A DNA stretch of 5,366 bases from an uncultured Clostridia bacterium (lineage in GTDB: Bacteria > Bacillota > Clostridia > Oscillospirales > Acutalibacteraceae). The notes under the pieces are model-generated. The model was not told the origin of the DNA. It saw only the letters and a list, made by a program, of their open reading frames with translations, and ran no database searches. The DNA lies in assembly GCA_945868935.1 (NCBI GenBank), contig CAMBNE010000101.1, forward strand, positions 1 to 5,366. The letters run 5' to 3'. Positions 1 to 5,366 of this stretch are shown one piece after another (the stretch's first letter is position 1; the number at the start of each line of letters is the position of its first letter). The position numbers and the translations under genes were made by a program.

Positions 1-1143
1 TCGAATGCGAAAGTCAAACGACTGGTGAATTTAAAAAAGAAGAAAAAGCTCAGAATAAGCGGTAAGCTTATTTTTAATCTGATTGTATTTGGCATAACTA
101 TATATCTCGCTGTGTTCTTTTTTGTTTCGGAGGACGGACTGATTGACCTTCTCTCAACGCCAAACAGTTTCAGCCTCGGCTGGATAATTGTTGCTTTCCT
201 TGTTTACGATTTCAATATCCTATTAGATACGTTTGTCACGCTGATTTTTGTGCGGTCACAATATAAGGATTTTCGGTTTTTAGATGCGCTGAAGGTTTCC
301 TTTGTCGGCGTATTTTTCGGAGCGATAACGCCGTCAAACACAGGCGGTCAGCCAATGCAGCTTTACCTTATGTCTAAAAAGAATATCGGCGTAGGCTTCG
401 GATCTGCCTGTATGACTCAGAAGTTCATTATATATCAGATTGTAACAACGCTTTTCAGCATATTTGCGGTAATATTCAAGTTTGAGTATTTCCAGAGTGC
501 GTTTACAAGCATATGGTCAACCTTGTTTATAATTTTCGGATTTTCCGTTCAGCTTATAGTAACGGCTTTGTTTCTTGTAGTGTCCTTTTGCAAGGGTATT
601 ACAAACAAGATGATAAAGCTTATCTATAAAATAATGAAAAAATTCAAATTCGTTAAGAATCCCGAACAGAAGATTGAGCGCCTTTACAACGAGGTTTCAA
701 TGTTTCATCAGGCAAACAAGGCTTTGTTTAAAAATCCAAAGCTGCTTGTAAGTACATATCTGCTCGTTATGGTTCAGGTTCTCGCAATTCTTTCTGTTCC
801 GTATTTTATTTACATTTCATTCGGTATGCCTGAGGTTGCCGCAGCAAACGGTGTTGCAATCCCGAATTTGCTCGACTTTATCTGTATTCAGTCATTCGTT
901 CTGTTTACGTCAAATCTCGTGCCCTTGCCGGGGGCTTCGGGCGGTGCTGAGCTTGCGTTTACTATGTACTTCGGTCAGTTCTTCGTGCTCGGCGGAGTCA
1001 ACAAAATCAAGCCTGCAATCCTTTTGTGGCGACTTGTTACCTACTACGGCGCAATTGTAATTTCCGCTCCGTTCTCTTACTATACAAAAGACAAAAAAGT
1101 GGAAGATAAAAAGTTAAAAGAACTTGAATTAAAACAGAAATAA
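1..1143 (+). CDS. LPG-synthase-TM / flippase-like integral membrane protein (UPF0104/YbhN type), 5' end uncertain
   Basis: This is a polytopic membrane protein of the lysylphosphatidylglycerol synthase TM-domain family (PF03706 type, related to the N-terminal half of MprF and to AglD/YbhN). Counting from the GTG at 25 (372 residues), a Lys-rich N-terminus precedes hydrophobic segments at about 14-33, 52-75, 91-101, 132-151, 163-188, 240-265, 283-303 and 330-350. Two family hallmarks are visible: ITPSNTGGQPMQLY (101-114) and VPLPGASGGAE (299-309). The C-terminus is charged and Lys-rich, and there is no MprF-like aminoacyl-transferase domain, so I do not call it MprF. Members are thought to move or handle lipid-linked substrates in the membrane; the substrate here is unknown. 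The frame stays open to base 1, and the GTG at 25 has no recognisable ribosome site before it, so the true start may lie outside the window. The family call is firm; the function is only general. Confidence 0.85.
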   Translation, partial: SNAKVKRLVNLKKKKKLRISGKLIFNLIVFGITIYLAVFFFVSEDGLIDLLSTPNSFSLGWIIVAFLVYDFNILLDTFVTLIFVRSQYKDFRFLDALKVSFVGVFFGAITPSNTGGQPMQLYLMSKKNIGVGFGSACMTQKFIIYQIVTTLFSIFAVIFKFEYFQSAFTSIWSTLFIIFGFSVQLIVTALFLVVSFCKGITNKMIKLIYKIMKKFKFVKNPEQKIERLYNEVSMFHQANKALFKNPKLLVSTYLLVMVQVLAILSVPYFIYISFGMPEVAAANGVAIPNLLDFICIQSFVLFTSNLVPLPGASGGAELAFTMYFGQFFVLGGVNKIKPAILLWRLVTYYGAIVISAPFSYYTKDKKVEDKKLKELELKQK

Positions 1144-1170
1144 AAAGCGGACGCTTCGGCGTCCGTTTTT
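1144..1170 (+). terminator. Intrinsic terminator with UUCG tetraloop
   Basis: A perfect 7-bp GC-rich stem (1148-1154 with 1159-1165) is closed by a C(TTCG)G tetraloop and followed by five T (1166-1170). It starts directly after the TAA at 1141-1143, so it ends the flippase-like gene's transcript. The run of A before the stem would give some reverse activity, but no - strand gene needs it. Confidence 0.93.
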
Positions 1171-1234
1171 AGCTTTGCAGAAAATTGCGCCGAAACGGTC
1201 AGGATTAATATCACACTGTCTGCCCGATTTGCGT

Positions 1235-1249
1235 GTCGAGGCACTCGAC
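1235..1249. promoter_or_regulatory. Palindrome abutting a -35 box, candidate operator
   Basis: GTCGAG (1235-1240) and CTCGAC (1244-1249) are perfect reverse complements separated by GCA. The right arm ends one base before the putative -35 hexamer of the hydrolase promoter. It has no T-tract, so it does not look like a terminator. A repressor or activator site is an inference from position only; I recognise no known regulator consensus. Apart from this palindrome, I see nothing in the 1171-1249 stretch. Confidence 0.35.
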
Positions 1250-1278
1250 TTGAAAACACTTTAAAAATATTGTAATAT
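1250..1278 (+). promoter_or_regulatory. Sigma-A-type promoter for the Mbeg1-like gene
   Basis: TTGAAA (1250-1255) is followed after 17 bases by TAATAT (1273-1278). The -35 matches 5 of 6 consensus bases and the spacing is optimal. A shifted -10 (TATACT, 1276-1281) would need a 20-base spacer and is less likely. The start of transcription would fall about 1285, giving a leader of roughly 20 bases with the GGAGG at 1296-1300, seven bases before the ATG. Confidence 0.7.
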
Positions 1279-1307
1279 ACTGATATAAAAAGCTCGGAGG
1301 TGTTCTT

Positions 1308-2429
1308 ATGCCGAATGTATTTGATTATTTTGACTGGCGTGGAGATTTGAGCATAAAAAATGACTCATTCAACGACGTTGACGCACTCATTCTGTCACGT
1401 CTTTCATATTTTCCTTTTGAAGATATTGTATCGGCTGATATCAACGATAAAATCACGATAAATAATGCCTGCGAAAAATTTTTTGCTTCCGATATAAACG
1501 ACGATAAAATTCTCTGGGAGGGCGATACTCAGCTTTTAAAAGCCTGTGCAGAGTCAGAGCGTTTTAAAAATATGAAGCTTTCAGGCTACGTTAACATAGT
1601 CGAGAGGGAAAAACAGATGCAGTTTTCGGCAGTTGTCATTGAAATTGCTGACAATTGCCGCTATATTTCCTATCGAGGAACGGACAATACAATCGTTGGA
1701 TGGCAGGAAGATTTTAATATGTACTATATGTTTCCTCTGCCGTCACAGCAGACTGCGCTGAAATATCTTGAACAGGCAACAAAAAGTCTGAACGGAAGTT
1801 TTATTCTCGGCGGTCACTCAAAGGGAGGAAACCTCGCAGTTTATGCGTCAATTTTCTGCAATCCCGAAATACAAAAGAGGATTGAGGCAGTATACAATCA
1901 CGACGGACCTGGATTTGACAGCAAGGTGATTGAACAAAACAGCTATAAATCAATGCTGAACAAAATCCACACCTACGTTCCGCAATCGTCGATTTTCGGA
2001 ATGATGTTTGAACACGCAGAGGAATATACAATCGTAAAAAGTAATCAGAAAGGCTTTTTACAGCACGACATCTATTCTTGGGAGATAAAGCGAAATAAAT
2101 TAGAAACGCTCAGCACAATGTCGAATACAAGCGCATTTTTCGACCATACACTTACAGAGCTTGTGTCCGATATGGACGAACAGCAGAGAAAAACATTAAT
2201 CGAGGGAGTATTCTCAATTCTTGCAAGCACCGAGAACAAGACCTTTAATGAGATAGCTGAAAACTGGAAGTCAAATTCGGGCATAATTTTTAAATCGCTT
2301 AAGAATATGGATAACAAAACAAGGTCGCTGATTATTTCAACACTGCTTAATCTTATAAAATGTGCTAAAAACAATTTTTCCGATATTAACCCACTTCGAA
2401 AGGAAAACAGAAAGCACAGGGACAAGTAA
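1308..2429 (+). CDS. Mbeg1-like (DUF2974) alpha/beta hydrolase, putative lipase/esterase
   Basis: The 373-residue protein resembles the Mbeg1-like/DUF2974 family (PF11187 type), which shares the class 3 lipase fold. The opening NVFDYFDWRGDLS, then FNDVDALILSRLSYFPF, is typical of the family. YRGTD (122-126) with GWQEDF (131-136) corresponds to the FRGT...W..D oxyanion-side motif of class 3 lipases. GHSKGG (169-174) is the nucleophile elbow with Ser171. NHDGPGFD (197-204) follows the next strand, and His253 in QHDIYSW is a possible catalytic His; Asp and His are assigned by position only. There is no signal peptide or membrane segment, so it is probably cytoplasmic. The substrate is unknown. 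A GGAGG seven bases ahead fixes the ATG. It has its own promoter and terminator, so it appears monocistronic. Confidence 0.88.
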   Translation: MPNVFDYFDWRGDLSIKNDSFNDVDALILSRLSYFPFEDIVSADINDKITINNACEKFFASDINDDKILWEGDTQLLKACAESERFKNMKLSGYVNIVEREKQMQFSAVVIEIADNCRYISYRGTDNTIVGWQEDFNMYYMFPLPSQQTALKYLEQATKSLNGSFILGGHSKGGNLAVYASIFCNPEIQKRIEAVYNHDGPGFDSKVIEQNSYKSMLNKIHTYVPQSSIFGMMFEHAEEYTIVKSNQKGFLQHDIYSWEIKRNKLETLSTMSNTSAFFDHTLTELVSDMDEQQRKTLIEGVFSILASTENKTFNEIAENWKSNSGIIFKSLKNMDNKTRSLIISTLLNLIKCAKNNFSDINPLRKENRKHRDK

Positions 2430-2434
2430 TCATT

Positions 2435-2475
2435 AAGTAACACACGTTGCCTTGACAATGTGTGTTACTTATTTT
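2435..2475 (+). terminator. Terminator hairpin after the Mbeg1-like gene
   Basis: A 15-bp stem pairs 2435-2449 with 2456-2470, with one G-T wobble (2446/2459) and a six-base loop CCTTGA (2450-2455). It begins five bases after the TAA stop. The following ATTTTATAAT is only a weak T-tract, so termination may be incomplete. The same bases contain the next gene's promoter, with the -35 in the loop and 3' arm. Confidence 0.75.
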
Positions 2476-2480
2476 ATAAT
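2452..2480 (+). promoter_or_regulatory. Perfect-consensus sigma-A promoter for inorganic pyrophosphatase
   Basis: TTGACA (2452-2457), a 17-base spacer and TATAAT (2475-2480) match both sigma-A hexamers exactly. The predicted start of transcription near 2487 gives a leader of about 45 bases before the ppa ATG. Such a strong promoter fits constitutive, high expression of a housekeeping pyrophosphatase. The -35 and most of the spacer lie inside the preceding gene's terminator hairpin. Confidence 0.88.
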
Positions 2481-2532
2481 AGTAATAATGGGTATTAAAT
2501 TTAATTGTATATTAGAAGGGTGACGATAAGTT

Positions 2533-3069
2533 ATGAATATCTGGCACGACATTTCTCCGAAGAGAATCACAACAGATAAGTTTTACGCTGTTATTGAAAT
2601 TTCAAAGGGCGGCAAGAATAAATACGAGCTTGACAAGGAAACAGGACTTTTAAAGCTTGACAGAGTTCTGTTTACCTCAACTCACTATCCTGCAAACTAC
2701 GGCTTTATTCCCAGAACCTTTGCCGAGGACGGCGACCCGCTTGACGTTCTGGTGCTTTGCAGTGAAACTATTCAGCCTATGACGCTCGTTGAGTGCAAGC
2801 CAATCGGTGTGCTCAATATGATTGATAACAACAGCTGTGACGAAAAGATTATTGCAGTGCCCGTAAACGACCCGAACTACAACTGCTACAGCGACATCAA
2901 GGAACTTCCCAAGCATTATTTTGAGGAAATCCAGCACTTTTTCCAGGTTTACAAGTCGCTTGAAGCAGGCAAGACAACTTCCGTTACCGAAATCAGCGGA
3001 GTAAAAAAGGCAAAGGAAATTATTAAAAAGTCAATTGACAGCTACATAAAGGACTTCCAGCTTGCATAA
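2533..3069 (+). CDS. ppa: Inorganic pyrophosphatase, family I (soluble)
   Basis: This cytoplasmic enzyme hydrolyses pyrophosphate to two phosphates and so pulls nucleotide, protein and polysaccharide synthesis forward. The 178-residue length is normal for bacterial family I enzymes. Aligning from memory to E. coli Ppa, the Mg/PPi-binding set appears complete: Glu22, Lys30, Glu32, Arg44, Tyr56, the EDGDPLDVLVL signature (65-75) with Asp66, Asp68 and Asp71, then Asp98, Asp103, Lys105, and the Tyr140-Lys141 pair. The fold is full length with no extra CBS domains, unlike regulated family II enzymes. The ribosome site is a GAAGGGTGA-like stretch at 2515-2523, nine bases before the ATG. It is not a full GGAGG, but the promoter upstream is very strong. 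The gene stands alone between its own promoter and a terminator. Confidence 0.97.
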   Translation: MNIWHDISPKRITTDKFYAVIEISKGGKNKYELDKETGLLKLDRVLFTSTHYPANYGFIPRTFAEDGDPLDVLVLCSETIQPMTLVECKPIGVLNMIDNNSCDEKIIAVPVNDPNYNCYSDIKELPKHYFEEIQHFFQVYKSLEAGKTTSVTEISGVKKAKEIIKKSIDSYIKDFQLA

Positions 3070-3087
3070 CAGATTATATATCAAACA

Positions 3088-3119
3088 AAAAAGCTTTATC
3101 ATTTCTGATAAAGCTTTTT
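3088..3119. terminator. Bidirectional terminator between ppa and the four-cysteine gene
   Basis: A perfect 14-bp stem (3088-3101 with 3106-3119) is closed by TTTC. Reading +, the 3' arm ends in five T; reading -, the run of A at 3087-3092 becomes a T-tract. It lies 18 bases after the ppa stop and 16 bases beyond the stop of the convergent - strand gene, so it probably ends both transcripts. Confidence 0.9.
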
Positions 3120-3135
3120 AAACATCATATTTTAT

Positions 3136-3342
3136 TCAGATTTTAAAATCATCAACGCTGTATTTTTTATTGAAGGTCGAAGTTTTCGGAACTCTCATAA
3201 GCGGGTCATATCTAAAGGCTCTGCATTTGCTGTTCTGAATACGCTTGCCTTTTTTGCAGTAAGCCATTTCTTTTTCAATTACGGCATTTTCGCAGTACGA
3301 ACAATCAGGCATAATATTCTGACCAAATAGCTTTTTCTTCAT
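3136..3342 (-). CDS. Small four-cysteine protein of unknown function
   Basis: This 68-residue cytoplasmic protein begins MKKKLFGQNI and carries four cysteines, Cys14, Cys17, Cys29 and Cys40, as C-x2-C-x11-C-x10-C. This pattern suggests a bound Zn or an Fe-S cluster, which is inference. The C-terminal half, with CRAFRYDPLMRVPK (40-53) and an acidic-aromatic end (YSVDDFKI), resembles small hypothetical proteins I recall from Clostridia, with no function known to me. I choose the ATG at 3342 rather than the in-frame GTG at 3351, because that GTG lies inside a GGGGTGA ribosome site (3348-3354) placed five bases before the ATG. The gene is divergent from pgeF and convergent with ppa, with its own likely promoter. 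Confidence 0.82.
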   Translation of the reverse strand: MKKKLFGQNIMPDCSYCENAVIEKEMAYCKKGKRIQNSKCRAFRYDPLMRVPKTSTFNKKYSVDDFKI

Positions 3343-3359
3343 TAAAATCACCCCGTGTT

Positions 3360-3388
3360 ACTTTATCATTAAGTTGTATCAGTTTCAA
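3360..3388 (-). promoter_or_regulatory. Promoter for the four-cysteine gene
   Basis: On the - strand, TTGAAA (3388-3383) and TAAAGT (3365-3360) are 17 bases apart, and a TG one base upstream of the -10 gives an extended -10 element. The -10 matches only 4 of 6 bases, which the TGn could offset. The 84-base gap to pgeF must also hold the pgeF promoter. On the + strand the best I find is TATATT at 3393-3398 with a poor -35 (TTAAGT, 3369-3374, 18-base spacer), which I do not list separately. Confidence 0.55.
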
Positions 3389-3412
3389 GGGGTATATTTT
3401 TTCTTGCATTAC

Positions 3413-3429
3413 GGAGGCGAATACACTTG
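3413..3429 (+). promoter_or_regulatory. Ribosome site that fixes the TTG start of pgeF
   Basis: GGAGG at 3413-3417 sits nine bases before the TTG at 3427. The first in-frame ATG is codon 8 (3448), 30 bases from this site and without one of its own. This favours TTG as the true start. Confidence 0.75.
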
Positions 3430-4260
3430 AATTATCAATCTAAGACAATGACGCTTAAAAACGCAGATACAGTACCGTATCTTACATATAATTCTTTATC
3501 GGAAATAAAATTTATTAATCACGCTTTTTCAACCCGACTCGGCGGAGTGTCAGAGGGCGAATTTACTTCAATGAATCTGGCGTTCAACAGGGGAGATAAC
3601 CCCGAAAACGTGACCGAGAACTATAAGCGCATCTGCAAAAGCGCAGGCTTTGACTTTGACTCTCTGACAGCGTCAGCACAGGACCACAACACTTTCGTTC
3701 GTGCAGTGACTTCCGAAAACAAGGGTACAGGTATCTACAAACCCCGTGATTTGCAGAGCGTTGACGCACTTATTACAAATGAAAAGGGCGTAACGCTCGT
3801 TACGTACTATGCCGACTGTACACCGCTGTTTTTCGTTGATACAAAGCAAAAAGCAATCGGACTTGCTCACGCAGGCTGGAGGGGAACGGTAGGCAGAATA
3901 GGGGAAAAGGTAGTAAATAAGATGACTGAGCTGTACGGCACAAATCCTGCCGATATAGTAGCCGCAATCGGACCTGCAATCTCTGTGTGCTGTTACGAAG
4001 TTGACAAACCCTGCGCAGACAATTTTTATGCACTGAGTGACCTTGACAGCAGTCGATTTGTTTTCCCGAAGGAAAACGGAAAATATATGATAGACTTGCT
4101 TGAAACCAACAGGCAAATCTTCGTTGCCGCAGGCATAAAGAACGATAATATAACAGTAAGCGACGTATGCACCAACTGCAACAGTGAGCTGTTATGGAGC
4201 CACCGTGCAACAAAGGGCAAGCGTGGCACAATGAGCGCATTTATGTGTATTGTTGATTAA
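3427..4260 (+). CDS. pgeF: PgeF/YfiH-family laccase-domain protein (polyphenol oxidase family)
   Basis: This 277-residue, full-length protein belongs to the YfiH/PgeF family (Cu-oxidase_4, PF02578 type). E. coli PgeF is known to keep peptidoglycan precursors correct by removing L-Ser wrongly placed for L-Ala. Other members show purine nucleoside phosphorylase/adenosine deaminase activity. Motifs run in family order: FSTRLGGVS (34-42), SMNLAFNRGDNPENV (48-62), AQDH (84-87), YADCTPL (128-134), HAGWRGT (148-154), IGPAIS..CYEV (181-192), and CTNCN..LLWSHR (248-260). The metal-binding His-Cys-His set is likely His87, Cys131 and His148. There is no signal peptide. Translation probably starts at TTG. 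Whether this copy edits peptidoglycan or acts on nucleosides cannot be told from sequence. A small membrane-protein gene follows 12 bases downstream, probably on the same mRNA. Confidence 0.93.
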   Translation: MNYQSKTMTLKNADTVPYLTYNSLSEIKFINHAFSTRLGGVSEGEFTSMNLAFNRGDNPENVTENYKRICKSAGFDFDSLTASAQDHNTFVRAVTSENKGTGIYKPRDLQSVDALITNEKGVTLVTYYADCTPLFFVDTKQKAIGLAHAGWRGTVGRIGEKVVNKMTELYGTNPADIVAAIGPAISVCCYEVDKPCADNFYALSDLDSSRFVFPKENGKYMIDLLETNRQIFVAAGIKNDNITVSDVCTNCNSELLWSHRATKGKRGTMSAFMCIVD

Positions 4261-4272
4261 AAGAGGTGCAAA

Positions 4273-4599
4273 ATGTCAGCGCATTCAAAACGCAGATATT
4301 CAAAAACAAAACCATCGTGGAACAGAAATAATAAAATTCTCCTTGTATTACTTTGTTTTCAGGTTGTTCTTTTCATATCTGTAGTTTTATTCAATACATT
4401 ATTTATAAATTTTTTCAGTCTTATTCTAAAAATAATTTTGTCTGTCATTTTAGTATTTGATAGTATAGCTGTTATTTTCTTTACAATTAAAACGTATGAC
4501 AGAAATTCATTTGATGATAAATTTGATGGTGTCAGGATAGAAATTTTTGTTTTTACTCTTATATCGCTTTTTGTTTCAATTGCAATCTTTTTTTGGTAA
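4273..4599 (+). CDS. Small AT-rich membrane protein, unknown function
   Basis: This 108-residue protein is not one I recognise. A basic N-terminus (residues 1-21, rich in Lys/Arg/Ser) precedes about three membrane segments: roughly 22-44, 47-72 and 89-107. The short polar link at 74-88 contains DRNSFDDKFDG. The basic start suggests the N-terminus is cytoplasmic. The protein ends with Trp inside the last hydrophobic segment, leaving no C-terminal tail. A GAGGTG ribosome site (4263-4268) lies four bases before the ATG, and the gap to pgeF is only 12 bases, so the two are probably co-transcribed and perhaps coupled. By hand count its GC is about 25%, far below ppa and pgeF. Much of that comes from Phe/Ile/Leu codons, though the choice of TTT, ATT and TTA adds to it. 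Confidence 0.78.
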   Translation: MSAHSKRRYSKTKPSWNRNNKILLVLLCFQVVLFISVVLFNTLFINFFSLILKIILSVILVFDSIAVIFFTIKTYDRNSFDDKFDGVRIEIFVFTLISLFVSIAIFFW

Positions 4600-4733
4600 T
4601 TAAAAGAAATAATTTTGAAATCTATATAAATTCAGGAAACAAACCTTTCCACATAATACACACTATTATAAATTCGGAGCGGAGCGACCCTTAACTCCAC
4701 ACTCCACACTCCACACTCCACACTACAAACTAA
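4600..4733. other. AT-rich spacer without a gene
   Basis: Between the small membrane-protein stop and the bidirectional terminator I find no ORF with a ribosome site. The first 75 bases are plain AT-rich sequence. After that come a duplicated CGGAG (4675-4679 and 4680-4684) and the heptamer array listed separately. + strand read-through from pgeF would carry all of this as a 3' untranslated region of about 175 bases before the hairpin. Confidence 0.6.
4694..4724. repeat. Tandem heptamer repeat, four full copies
   Basis: The unit ACTCCAC occurs four times without error (4694-4700, 4701-4707, 4708-4714, 4715-4721) and then a partial ACT, after which the pattern breaks into ACAAAC. It lies outside any gene. 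A GGAGCGGAGCG stretch sits just upstream (4676-4686), and its GGAG could pair with the CTCC of any repeat unit, so a small hairpin in several registers is possible. I recall similar arrays between genes in Ruminococcus-like genomes, but cannot confirm this here. Confidence 0.92.
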
Positions 4734-4782
4734 AACAGGATATACCTGAATAATCGTTTCAGGCATATCCTGTTAATTTTTT
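4734..4782. terminator. Bidirectional terminator between the pgeF unit and the ABC exporter
   Basis: Arms 4734-4743 and 4765-4774 pair perfectly. After one A/C mismatch (4744/4764), 4745-4749 pairs with 4759-4763, leaving a nine-base loop. Reading +, AA and then six T (4777-4782) follow. Reading -, the arm runs into TTTTAGTTTG. The T-tract overlaps the TAA stop of the - strand ABC gene (4781-4783), so one hairpin can end transcripts from both sides. Confidence 0.88.
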
Positions 4783-5366
4783 ATGCGGTTTTTCCTGTAT
4801 AAAGCTGATAATACTTGCCCTTCTGCTCAATGAGCTGGTCGTGTGTGCCACGCTCAATGATGCGTCCTTGCTCAAGTACCATAATGCAGTCGGAGTTCTT
4901 AACGGTTGAAAGCCTGTGGGCAATAACAAATGTCGTTCTGCCCTTCATAAGCTTATCCATACTATCCTGAACCATCTTCTCGGTTCTTGTATCAATCGAG
5001 CTTGTTGCCTCGTCAAGAATCAGCGCAGGCGGGTCAGCAACAGCCGCTCTTGCAATAGCAAGCATCTGTCTTTGTCCCTGACTTAAGTTTCCGCCGTCAC
5101 CCTTTAAAACGGTGTTGTAGCCGTCAGGCAGCTTGCGGATAAACGAGTCTGCGTTTGCGAGCTTTGCGGCGGCAATAACCTCCTCGTCTGTTGCGTCAAG
5201 TCTGCCGTAACGGATATTCTCCATTACGGTATCGGTAAACAGGTGAGTGTCCTGTAAAACAATACCGAGCGAACGTCTTAAATCAGACTTTTTGATTTTG
5301 TTGATATTAATGCCGTCATATCTGATTTTGCCGTCCTGAATATCGTAAAAGCGGTTAATCAGGTTA
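4781..5366 (-). CDS. ABC exporter ATP-binding domain (MdlB/MsbA type), partial
   Basis: This is the C-terminal 194 residues of an ABC exporter half-transporter, cut at the right edge. Reading from the edge it begins NLINRFYDIQDG, so the Walker A lies just outside, some ten residues upstream. Visible motifs are the Q-loop LQDTHLF (Gln codon 5254-5252), the signature LSQGQRQ (5086-5066), the Walker B ALILDE (5026-5009) with an intact catalytic Glu, the D-loop SSID, and the H-loop IAHRLST (His codon 4918-4916). All residues seen are canonical. The sequence style, with VMENIRYGRLDATDEEV, suits the canonical-site partner of heterodimeric multidrug or lipid exporters, whose other half is usually adjacent upstream. 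That is inference, as is the substrate class. The ATG at 5224 is an internal Met, since the frame stays open to the edge. Confidence 0.95.
   Translation of the reverse strand, partial: NLINRFYDIQDGKIRYDGININKIKKSDLRRSLGIVLQDTHLFTDTVMENIRYGRLDATDEEVIAAAKLANADSFIRKLPDGYNTVLKGDGGNLSQGQRQMLAIARAAVADPPALILDEATSSIDTRTEKMVQDSMDKLMKGRTTFVIAHRLSTVKNSDCIMVLEQGRIIERGTHDQLIEQKGKYYQLYTGKTA

Noticed and set aside
836..1060. A 74-codon + strand ORF within the flippase-like gene
   Set aside because: It is out of frame within a strongly conserved membrane-protein region, with a Ser/Cys-rich composition typical of a shadow frame.
2072..2458. A 128-codon - strand ORF over the hydrolase 3' end
   Set aside because: It begins inside the terminator hairpin without a ribosome site, and the opposing frame encodes a recognisable family protein.
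2481..2532. Possible riboswitch or attenuator in the ppa leader
   Set aside because: The leader is about 45 bases and AT-rich, with no stable stem; it is too short for any known riboswitch class I could support.
3349..3351. GTG as start of the four-cysteine protein (71 residues)
   Set aside because: The GTG is part of the GGGGTGA ribosome site that serves the ATG three codons later.
3673..4240. Two overlapping - strand ORFs of 146-147 codons opposite pgeF
   Set aside because: Their translations are rich in Cys, Arg and Ser with no motif, and no ribosome site precedes them. The + strand shows a complete PgeF, so these are shadows.
4640..4674. Promoter-like AT-rich sequence on the + strand in the gap after the small membrane gene
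   Set aside because: TATTATAAAT-like bases occur, but there is no good -35 and no + strand gene follows before the terminator and the convergent ABC gene.
4694..4724. Possible CRISPR array
   Set aside because: The units are seven bases long and directly abutting, with no spacers, and no cas gene is nearby.

Overview
The window looks like chromosomal DNA from a low-to-moderate GC Gram-positive anaerobe, most likely class Clostridia in the Ruminococcus/Oscillospiraceae range. This rests on the AT-leaning codon use, strong GGAGG-type ribosome sites, GTG/TTG starts, U-tract terminators, and the style of the proteins (Mbeg1-like hydrolase, heterodimer-type ABC exporter, small four-cysteine protein). 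I read this from the sequence and from memory of such genomes, not from a search.

Layout, left to right. (1) A + strand LPG-synthase-TM/flippase-like membrane protein, open at the left edge, ends in a UUCG-loop terminator. (2) A promoter beside a small palindrome drives an Mbeg1-like (DUF2974) alpha/beta hydrolase. (3) A long hairpin follows that gene. Its loop and 3' arm also hold a perfect-consensus sigma-A promoter for the next gene, a family I inorganic pyrophosphatase. (4) A bidirectional terminator separates the pyrophosphatase from a convergent 68-residue four-cysteine protein on the - strand. (5) That small gene is divergent from pgeF (laccase-domain YfiH/PgeF family), which uses a TTG start. 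A very AT-rich small membrane protein follows pgeF 12 bases downstream. (6) A 181-base stretch without a gene holds a seven-base tandem repeat and a second bidirectional terminator. (7) The C-terminal half of an ABC exporter ATPase, - strand, runs off the right edge.

The genes form short, separately terminated units rather than one pathway operon. The only likely co-transcribed pair is pgeF plus the small membrane protein. Most products are housekeeping or envelope related: phosphate recycling, cell-wall or nucleoside-linked PgeF, membrane lipid or glycan handling, and export. I see no phage, insertion sequence, CRISPR, toxin-antitoxin or defence module, tRNA or rRNA, and no convincing new system. 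The points most worth a second look are the promoter nested in a terminator, the heptamer repeat, the palindrome touching a -35 box, the unassigned four-cysteine protein and the AT-rich membrane protein next to pgeF.
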